Shown here: one piece after another, positions 25,821-32,839 of the stretch
Position numbering within the stretch: position 1 is the first letter of the stretch
How the letters are laid out: every line of letters starts with the position of its first letter
Source: Parachlamydiaceae bacterium
GTDB lineage: Bacteria > Chlamydiota > Chlamydiia > Chlamydiales > Parachlamydiaceae
DNA: 32,839 nucleotides
Reading direction: 5' to 3'
Assembly (NCBI GenBank): GCA_013815395.1
Contig: JACDGH010000003.1
Span: 1-32,839 of the forward strand
Program-made: the position numbers and the translations under genes
The notes under the pieces: generated by a model
The model's database searches: none
Told to the model about the DNA's origin: nothing
Seen by the model: only the letters and a program-made list of their open reading frames with translations

Positions 25821-26672
25821 ATGAATTCGTGGGTAACTTATGTACAAGAAAGATTTTTCTTGCCGACCCTGATTGTTTTAGTTGCCGGAATCTCTTTATC
25901 AGGAATCTTTCTAAATGAAGGCTCATTTAGTCTATTGCCTTTTTCCTTATCGTTTATAGGAATCTTCTTTTTTTTTGCTCTAATGCGCTTAATGGATGAT
26001 GTTAAGGATCTTGAAAAAGATCGCATCGCCCACCCTGATAGACCTTTAGCGCGTGGGCTCATTAAAAAGCCTATAGCACAAAGTATGGTCGACCGCTTAC
26101 AGATATTCCTCTTTGCCTATAGCTTGATTGTTTGGGTGCTTTTACAAGAAGTTGCGGGATTTACTTTCCTATGCCTAGCGGGTTATTTATGGTTGATGTC
26201 AAGAGATTTTTTTGCTGGAAATTGGTTGCAGCGCCACCCACTTATCTATGGAGTGCTTTTGCAATTGTTTATCTTTCCTGTAGTATTTTTTTCCGTGGCA
26301 ATAGTCCGCTCAGATGCTTTGATGCTACCAACAACTTGGGTTTTTGCCTCTTTGCTTTTCGGAGCCTTTTTCTGTTATGAAATCTGCCGCAAATTAGATC
26401 CACACGCTCACCCTGTGATAGCTAGCTATGTGCATTTTTATGGATTTCGTAGAACCTTCGAGATAGCAACTTTGACTTTAGCCCTTTCCGCTATGTCTGC
26501 AACCACTTTAAATTTGTATTCCATTCTGCTACCCTGTGAATTTCTTGTGTTGATGTCGTTAGTGCTACTTTTCTTTCAGCAAAAGCGGTTTAAAGTCCCC
26601 GAAACATTAGCAAGTCTTTCTTTGATGCTGCACGTTTGGGCCGTTGTGCTTTTTCGATTTTACTATTCATAA
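25821..26672 (+). CDS. UbiA-family prenyltransferase-like membrane protein
   Basis: LMRLMDDVKDLEKDRIAHPDRPLARG (Asp-rich motif) and second motif CYEICRKLDPHAHP; polytopic; 15 bp after the ABC gene. Confidence 0.8.
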   Translation: MNSWVTYVQERFFLPTLIVLVAGISLSGIFLNEGSFSLLPFSLSFIGIFFFFALMRLMDDVKDLEKDRIAHPDRPLARGLIKKPIAQSMVDRLQIFLFAYSLIVWVLLQEVAGFTFLCLAGYLWLMSRDFFAGNWLQRHPLIYGVLLQLFIFPVVFFSVAIVRSDALMLPTTWVFASLLFGAFFCYEICRKLDPHAHPVIASYVHFYGFRRTFEIATLTLALSAMSATTLNLYSILLPCEFLVLMSLVLLFFQQKRFKVPETLASLSLMLHVWAVVLFRFYYS

Positions 26673-26723
26673 TTACACCTCATTGTTATCAGGCCTTTTG
26701 ACGTATTAAATACCGGAGAACCC

Positions 26724-27233
26724 ATGAACAGCTCTGCTCTTTGTCACACAAAACTGTTTGAAATTGGTGAAACAAGACTATTTGAAACCATCGAATATTT
26801 GTTTTATAAAGCAAATGTATGCACAAAAAAACAGATTGAGCAGCTAACTAATACAATAGCTAGGGGGTTTTTTGAAAGAACTGGATTAGAACCAGAAGGA
26901 AGAAAAAAATTTTGCAATTGGATGTGGAAACAAATCGAAACAAAGAATCCAATAAAAGCCTCGGAAATGATAACCCATCTTTTCTATCGAAGTATGCAAG
27001 TTAAAGAACCAATTGAGTCCGATCTACATGTTATACTGTTAAAAACCACGATACCGTGTTTTAGAGAATTCGCAAAATTAGGTTATTCTTATGTAGATTT
27101 AGATTCGGGTGAAGAAAACGCTATAAATAAATGGTACGCAGGCTTTGTAGAATCTTACTTGAACAGAGAAGAAATTATAGAAAATGAAGAAATTTTTAAA
27201 TTATGGAGGTTAGTAATTAAAGAATACAAATAA
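26724..27233 (+). CDS. Hypothetical protein
   Basis: 169-aa ORF with ATG and a gga-rich upstream SD-like stretch (ccggagaacccATG); no recognised motif. Confidence 0.55.
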   Translation: MNSSALCHTKLFEIGETRLFETIEYLFYKANVCTKKQIEQLTNTIARGFFERTGLEPEGRKKFCNWMWKQIETKNPIKASEMITHLFYRSMQVKEPIESDLHVILLKTTIPCFREFAKLGYSYVDLDSGEENAINKWYAGFVESYLNREEIIENEEIFKLWRLVIKEYK

Positions 27234-27250
27234 ATGACCTTAAAAAGGGA

Positions 27251-27330
27251 TGGAGCTAAGAAGATAGTAGCATGAGCGAAGCTCCCTGAAGTGCGCGGAT
27301 TTTCCGCGCCTTTCAATTCAGGAGATCACT
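27251..27330. mobile_element. Half-copy of the MITE-like element, containing a perfect GC hairpin
   Basis: ctaagaagatagtagcatgagcgaagctccctgaagtgcgcggattttccgcgcctttcaattcaggagatca aligns to 30033-30107. Stem GCGCGGA-TTT-TCCGCGC at 27293-27309. Confidence 0.65.
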
Positions 27331-28505
27331 TTATGCCTTGACATCCACAATACAGCATTATCAAGCTGATGGTCGCGAACGCGATCGATGATACTCGAAT
27401 GCTCTTCGCCATGCACAATGTAATGACGCTCTCCCTGTCCAAGTATGGGCAAAGCCACTGAATAAGGCCATAAGCGAGAATCTTCGGTGGTGGCATAAAA
27501 TTCAAAATCCCGCTTTATTCCTGGGTCGAGGGGTTCCCTCTCCGCATCCAACAATTCTTGCGCAGTTTGACTTCCATAAGGCATTTCTTCGCGAATCGGT
27601 TCACTCATAACAAAACGCGAAATTCCCAATTGATTAAGAACATTTACTATTCCTGTGCCAAAATGAACCCCGGCAATATTTGAAACCTTTATAGTTGAAG
27701 GGGTATCTCTAAGGTCGTACTCTATAAAACCGGCAATTCTACCGCCATTAGAAACTCCGATTAAAGTCACTGGATGACCCGTGTGGCTGGCGAGATAATT
27801 CCTCACCATATCACTAATAGGTTTAGCGGCATTTTTTAAAGAAGTTTGTCCTTTTTGCAACACGTAAGGTTGACGCACCTCTGCGTTTGGATGCCGCTCC
27901 TTAAGCGATTTTGCATGTCCATCCCACATAGATGGATGCCCATCTAGTCCATGAATCAAAACATATAAGCCCTCATTATCCTTTTTCCAATAATTACCAT
28001 CAGCAGAGGGTGTTATATAATCATTAGGATATCCTAATTTGTCGGCAATTCGACTTTTTACCCCTCTGCTGACAAAATTAATTTCATTGACCATGGCCCT
28101 GGTGCGGTCGGCTATTTGACGAGACAATGATCGGCAATCAATAAACGTATTCCCCTCGATTAGATAAGGAGCTTCGTCCCATTCTACAGCTTCAACCTTT
28201 TCACAAGGCCCTTTTACAATAGTAATTGTGGGCGCTGAAAACAATTCTTGGGACGTGTTAAAATTGTCAAAAAAAGAAGCTCTACTTTTTAAAGAATTAT
28301 TTTCAGAAAACTGTTGAGATGCTGCCTCAGCCGGGACCGAAAAAAATAAAGGGACTAAGAAAGCAATTTTCATGAAATTAAAGTTTTTAAAAGACGGGGA
28401 TGAAGTGACCCGACCCGCTGTTTTATTAACTTGACCCTCATGACAGGCATTTTGAGATAATAAGGGGGATTTATGTACAGTTGTGAACATATTATTTGAA
28501 ATCAT
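27318..28505 (-). CDS. Alpha/beta hydrolase (lipase/esterase-like), probably exported
   Basis: GLYVLIHGLDGHPSMWDGHAKSL, nucleophile elbow LIGVSNGGRIAG, hydrophobic MKIAFLVPLFFSVPAEAA near the N-terminus. Start chosen at ATG 28505 (SD aaaaggtataaaatt). Confidence 0.75.
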   Translation of the reverse strand: MISNNMFTTVHKSPLLSQNACHEGQVNKTAGRVTSSPSFKNFNFMKIAFLVPLFFSVPAEAASQQFSENNSLKSRASFFDNFNTSQELFSAPTITIVKGPCEKVEAVEWDEAPYLIEGNTFIDCRSLSRQIADRTRAMVNEINFVSRGVKSRIADKLGYPNDYITPSADGNYWKKDNEGLYVLIHGLDGHPSMWDGHAKSLKERHPNAEVRQPYVLQKGQTSLKNAAKPISDMVRNYLASHTGHPVTLIGVSNGGRIAGFIEYDLRDTPSTIKVSNIAGVHFGTGIVNVLNQLGISRFVMSEPIREEMPYGSQTAQELLDAEREPLDPGIKRDFEFYATTEDSRLWPYSVALPILGQGERHYIVHGEEHSSIIDRVRDHQLDNAVLWMSRHKVIS

Positions 28506-28578
28506 AATTTTATACCTTTTTTGTAAGCTCAACTTAAGAAAATAGTTTAAAATAAACTTTAAAATTAAATTATTATAA

Positions 28579-29835
28579 CTATAGAAGCGCCCTTTGCACG
28601 GCTATTAGCGTGCCCGGAAAAGCCCCATTCTGTAATCGGGAAAAATTTTGAGTGATTAATTTAGGTAAAACATGTTTTAGAACTGAACCTACAGGTTGAG
28701 TTAAAAATTTCAACTGACGACTTAACCACAATCTTCCGTCCATTTTTTTACCGGTGCCACGCTGAAAAATTTCAGTAGAAAAATTGCAGCAGGTGCCACC
28801 TTTAATTCGTTCTGTCACCTTGAGCGCCTCTTCGTTTTCAGTTTTCTCCCCTTTTAGATTACGCTGAATATCTTCAATAAATGATTTAAGTTCACTCCAT
28901 TTTTCGCTAGAAATCTCTTTTTGAGTAGTAATTAATTTTAACCCGGGAACAAATTCAGTTAAATCAGGTGTTTTTAAACAACCTCTAATAAAGTAGCCCA
29001 CACTGTAAACAAAATCTTTACCTGTATCTTCGCCTTGTTCATTTACTTCGGGTTGATACACACGAATCCACCCATGCCCAAGTGCACCCTGAGTTAATTT
29101 TGAAAGATTGTAGGTAGGTTTACTCGTTACTAATTCCAATCGAATTGACGGGGGAAGATCTGCAGTTCTTTTTTGCAATTTTATCGGTCTTAAGTCGACA
29201 GCGGCATCAGAGTGGTATGGCTCGAAGCCAAAAGGACCATAAGTGTATTGAACTTTGCCTTTTTTATCAGTAGGTATTTTGGAGTGAGGAACCCAACTCA
29301 CATCTGAGGGATTGAAAGAACTTCCAGTGTTCAATGGGAATAATATTTGACCATCAATCACTCGAGGACCAAATCCTCGTTCCACATAAGTGTTGTCAAT
29401 GCGATTTTGCAAATGATTATTAACAATAAAATTGACCAGAGATTGGTTTTCAACTAGAATTTTTAAAGGAAGCTTGAGTTTTTTTGAAATTTTGACAATC
29501 ATTTCATAATGAGTAATTTTTTTAGAAATTTCAGTTAATTCTGGAGAGCGGGTCCAAGAATTGTACTTAATCATTTGCATTTCTTGAAATTGCCTAGCAG
29601 TTCTCAATGCAACTTTTCGTAATTTACGAGAATTTCCGAGTTGGAACAACTTACTCACAATAAACTTACCTATTACAGCGTCATTACTCGCACCATCATC
29701 AAACATAGCCTCTAAAACTTGCTTGCTCAAAGACTGCACTTGAATCGTTATTTTTTTTCCTTTTTGAACTAACTCAAATCCTTTTTCTTCATGCATATAA
29801 GTATTAATTTTATTTAATATTTTTAAATCTTTCAT
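28579..29835 (-). CDS. Hypothetical protein with candidate permuted NlpC/P60-like His...Cys signature
   Basis: LGHGWIRVYQPE (H254) followed about 95 aa later by KGGTCCNFSTEIFQRG (C349/C350); SD aaaggaattgttATG. Confidence 0.45.
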   Translation of the reverse strand: MKDLKILNKINTYMHEEKGFELVQKGKKITIQVQSLSKQVLEAMFDDGASNDAVIGKFIVSKLFQLGNSRKLRKVALRTARQFQEMQMIKYNSWTRSPELTEISKKITHYEMIVKISKKLKLPLKILVENQSLVNFIVNNHLQNRIDNTYVERGFGPRVIDGQILFPLNTGSSFNPSDVSWVPHSKIPTDKKGKVQYTYGPFGFEPYHSDAAVDLRPIKLQKRTADLPPSIRLELVTSKPTYNLSKLTQGALGHGWIRVYQPEVNEQGEDTGKDFVYSVGYFIRGCLKTPDLTEFVPGLKLITTQKEISSEKWSELKSFIEDIQRNLKGEKTENEEALKVTERIKGGTCCNFSTEIFQRGTGKKMDGRLWLSRQLKFLTQPVGSVLKHVLPKLITQNFSRLQNGAFPGTLIAVQRALL

Positions 29836-30030
29836 AACAATTCCTTTTATATGATTTGTAATTTATTATAATAAATATATTAACAAATAATTGTTAACGG
29901 AAATTAAAGATCGTGTTAAGAAAGTATTAATTATAAAAATGACAGTCTTAATATTGGCACTTTTAATAACGAAAAAAAAGGAGTCATTAAAATTGAAATG
30001 AATCGGAAAACATTAAGTAAGCAAAGAGCG

Positions 30031-30243
30031 GGCCTAAAGAAGTCATAGAATGAGCGTAGCTCCCTGGAGTGCGCAGATTTCCCGCGCCCTTTAATTCAGG
30101 AGATCAGCTTAAGCGCCCTGGTATGTAGGTAGACGAGGAAAAAGCTAAAAAACTTTATTCAAAATCTTTGTATTCCGCTTCAACGGACCTCCTGAATGTA
30201 AGGGCGCGGCAGAGCCGACGCACTCCAGGGGCTTCGCCAAAGC
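30031..30243. mobile_element. MITE-like element (copy B) with imperfect terminal inverted repeats
   Basis: Right arm 30192-30241 matches 661-710 of copy A at 45/50. Interior retains aatctttgtattccgcttcaacgg.cctcctgaat, comparable to copy A. Confidence 0.75.
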
Positions 30244-30371
30244 TTTAAATTCGTCCTCAAAAGTAGGCGAGAAAAAAAATAGTTTGAGCTAAAGCTTGAT
30301 TTTTGTTAGCCTTTTATCTCGTTAACTATTCACAATGAGCGACTTTCTTTTCAAGGGGAGACACCTTAGCT

Positions 30372-32839
30372 ATGTTAGATCTTTTTCGCAGATATCAAAA
30401 GTACTTATACATTGCCATCACAATAGTGATCGTCATTTCATTTTCCTTTTTTGGAACATACAGCACCCTATCGAATAACTCTTTTAGGGAGCAAATTGCC
30501 TTTACTACGGTAGATGGCACATCTATACCTCGACATGAACTCGATGAAATGGTGACATTTATCGGCACAGATTCGCTAGATAAGCTATTATTGGGCGGAG
30601 CATGGGGACCTAACTTTTTAAATAGCGGAGTCATTAAACAAGACTTTTTGGAAACCGGTTTGGCAGCCATGCTGATCGAACAGTATCCTACCGAATTGCA
30701 AAAAGACTTAGAAACCCGTTTCGAAAAAGAAAAGCGTTTTTCTCTCTATCGCAATCCTCAAACACCTTCAATCGGTGTGGAAGCGGCCTGGAATAATTTC
30801 TCACCTGCCATGAAAACGCATTACGATGCTCTTAAAGCTAATCAAAATCCGCTTAGCACTAATGCGATTAATTCACGCATTGCTTTATTTTTAGGCGAAA
30901 GGCAATTTCCTGCATCATTATTGCGTCAAGTGATTCGCTATCAAGAAAAGCAATACGGAAATCTCTCCCCCGATCGCCAACTAGAACAAATCGACCTATC
31001 CCTCTTTAACTATCATACCTTGGAAGATTGGTTTGGACCTCGCTTTACCCGCCTAGTAGCACAATTTATCATGAATGCCTCAATCATCGCTGAACAAAAA
31101 GGGTACCAAGTATCCAAAGCTGATGCTTTAGCGGACCTAATGAAGAATTCAGAAGCGAGCTTTCAACAGAACGCCCGCAATCCGCAGCTTGCCGTCGCAA
31201 ATAGCCAAGAATATTTCAATGAGCAGTTGCGACGATTGAATATGGACTCCAATAAGGCTGCAAAGCTATGGAGACAGGTCCTTCTATTTCAAAGATATTT
31301 TCAAGATGTAGGCAGCTCGATGTTTGTCGATCCACATACATTTGCAAAAATGGACTCTTATGCGTTGGAAGGGGTTGAAGGGGAAATGTTCCACTTGCCT
31401 AAAGAAATGCGCTTAGCAAATTTCCAATCTTTGCAAAAATTTGAAATTTATTTAAATGCAGTGAGCAAACGAGGCGAAAGCGAAAAGGACTTAATGCTAT
31501 TGCCTACAAAATTTTTATCAGTCGATGAGATTTCAAAAAGCACTCCCGAATTAGTTCAAAAGCGCTACATCTTAGAAATAGCTTCTGTCGATAAAAAAGC
31601 ATTGCAGTCCAAAGTCACTGTTAAAGACACTTGGAATTGGGAAGTCGAAGACAAAAATTGGGAACTCATCAAAAAACAATTTCCTGATCTAAAAGCAAAA
31701 TCTGCAAATACAAGAGATGAGCGTTTCGCTGTGCTTGATGCCTTAGATGACAAAATGCGCAGTCGAATCGATGCATACGCACGTTCAGCCTTCACAGATA
31801 GCCATCCTGAATGGATTGACATAGCCTTGGATGAAGCTCCTGTTAAAAAAATGACTGTTGGACTGCACCCAAATGGAGGTGTTCTCCTAAATATTAACTT
31901 AGCCTATGGCAAAGACTTATTACCACAACTTGATGCACTTCCCTCCCTTATGCTCCAACAGGCTGAATTAACCCCGGCAGTCAAAGCTGCAGCTGAAAAG
32001 TTTGCAACAACTAGTGCCGATGGAAATACCTATTACCGCATTGCTGTCATTGAACGTGTTCCTGAGCTAGAAATCATGACTTTTGCCGAAGCAAATAATG
32101 AAGGTGCTTTAGATAAGTTATTAGATAAAAAGTTGGAAGCCTATTATAAAAAAATCCGTGAAGCGGATGCTACAGAATTCCAACAAGCAGATAAAAGCTG
32201 GAAGCCTCTTAATGAAGTTAAAACAGAAGTAGCTGAACGTTATTTTGAGAAAACATTAAAAGCGATCCAGACTTCATACGCTGCAGCAATTGCCCCTGAG
32301 AAAGCTCCACAAAAGCTGATCAATGATTATGCAGCCACTTTGCGTTTTTTCGCTTATATGCAAAACGCAAAGAATCAAATGCAAAAAACGTCGGCAACAA
32401 TGGCTGAATTATCGAGTGAGCCTAATCAAGCAATTTCAAATGAAGGCAGTTTGCCTGAACATATGGCACTTGAGGACCAATGGAAGCTGGTGCGCAATGC
32501 CTATAAAACCACTCGCTCCGATTCGGATAATTTGCTAGATCATTCCGAATTGTTTGCGCTAGCGGATAATAGCTGGACAAAGGTTAATGCCCCTGCTAAT
32601 GGCGATATTAACTTCTTCCATCTTGATCGCAAGATCAGCGAACCTGATCCAAAAGCTGTAGCAAAAAGTGTCACTAAAGCCCGACAACTGTTGTCTACAG
32701 AAGCACAGCAAAAGCTTATGATGCTTACGCTTAAAGAAATTAAGACCAAAAATGCCATTTCTTTAGAATATCTGGATCAAACTTCAGAAACACCTCAATC
32801 TGAGGATGAAGAGGCCTTGGCAGTAGAAAGCCCATATTA
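30372..32839 (+). CDS. Large N-terminally membrane-anchored PpiD/SurA-N-like protein, truncated by right edge
   Basis: Open frame from ATG 30372 (MLDLFRRYQKYLYIAITIVIVISFSFFGTYSTLSNNSFREQIAFTTVDGTSIPRHELDEMV...) to the window end with no stop in the parts I translated. Missing from the ORF track, probably because it has no stop in the window. PPIase domain not seen here. Confidence 0.7.
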   Translation, partial: MLDLFRRYQKYLYIAITIVIVISFSFFGTYSTLSNNSFREQIAFTTVDGTSIPRHELDEMVTFIGTDSLDKLLLGGAWGPNFLNSGVIKQDFLETGLAAMLIEQYPTELQKDLETRFEKEKRFSLYRNPQTPSIGVEAAWNNFSPAMKTHYDALKANQNPLSTNAINSRIALFLGERQFPASLLRQVIRYQEKQYGNLSPDRQLEQIDLSLFNYHTLEDWFGPRFTRLVAQFIMNASIIAEQKGYQVSKADALADLMKNSEASFQQNARNPQLAVANSQEYFNEQLRRLNMDSNKAAKLWRQVLLFQRYFQDVGSSMFVDPHTFAKMDSYALEGVEGEMFHLPKEMRLANFQSLQKFEIYLNAVSKRGESEKDLMLLPTKFLSVDEISKSTPELVQKRYILEIASVDKKALQSKVTVKDTWNWEVEDKNWELIKKQFPDLKAKSANTRDERFAVLDALDDKMRSRIDAYARSAFTDSHPEWIDIALDEAPVKKMTVGLHPNGGVLLNINLAYGKDLLPQLDALPSLMLQQAELTPAVKAAAEKFATTSADGNTYYRIAVIERVPELEIMTFAEANNEGALDKLLDKKLEAYYKKIREADATEFQQADKSWKPLNEVKTEVAERYFEKTLKAIQTSYAAAIAPEKAPQKLINDYAATLRFFAYMQNAKNQMQKTSATMAELSSEPNQAISNEGSLPEHMALEDQWKLVRNAYKTTRSDSDNLLDHSELFALADNSWTKVNAPANGDINFFHLDRKISEPDPKAVAKSVTKARQLLSTEAQQKLMMLTLKEIKTKNAISLEYLDQTSETPQSEDEEALAVESPY

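Overview
The window looks like chromosome of a Chlamydiota bacterium, probably an amoeba-associated Parachlamydiaceae-type lineage. Reasons: a tyrP-glmS-glmM block and a pcnB-lpxB neighbourhood as remembered from Chlamydia, an lpxB/plsX/rpmF/DUF177 set, and many effector-like proteins with unusual hydrolase motifs. Housekeeping core: tyrP, glmS, glmM (6.2-10.7 kb, -), an outer-membrane protein with an 11-aa repeat tract (11.9-13.3 kb, -), pcnB / GT2 / LAB_N / lpxB / DUF374 acyltransferase (13.85-18.4 kb, +), plsX / rpmF / DUF177 (18.35-20.1 kb, -), a heterodimeric ABC exporter pair plus UbiA-like prenyltransferase (22.2-26.7 kb, +), and a large N-terminally anchored PpiD/SurA-like ORF running off the right edge that the ORF track omits. 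Accessory material: a collagen-like protein, an M48 protease, a papain/transglutaminase-like C-H-D protein, a clan-CD (caspase-like) protein, a candidate permuted NlpC/P60-like protein, a PP2C phosphatase with an unknown N-terminal domain, an exported alpha/beta hydrolase and a signal-peptide-bearing sugar-binding-type glycosyltransferase. Structural findings: a mosaic pseudogene joining decayed acyl-CoA dehydrogenase fragments to a copy of the tyrP 3' end; a ~190-bp MITE-like inverted-repeat family (two full copies and one half copy); a separate 45-bp-arm inverted repeat next to the PP2C gene; and a 20-bp-arm hairpin with a T-tract just upstream of the ABC operon. No rRNA, tRNA, CRISPR array or intact transposase was recognised. 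All family assignments are from motif reading by eye, with no database search.
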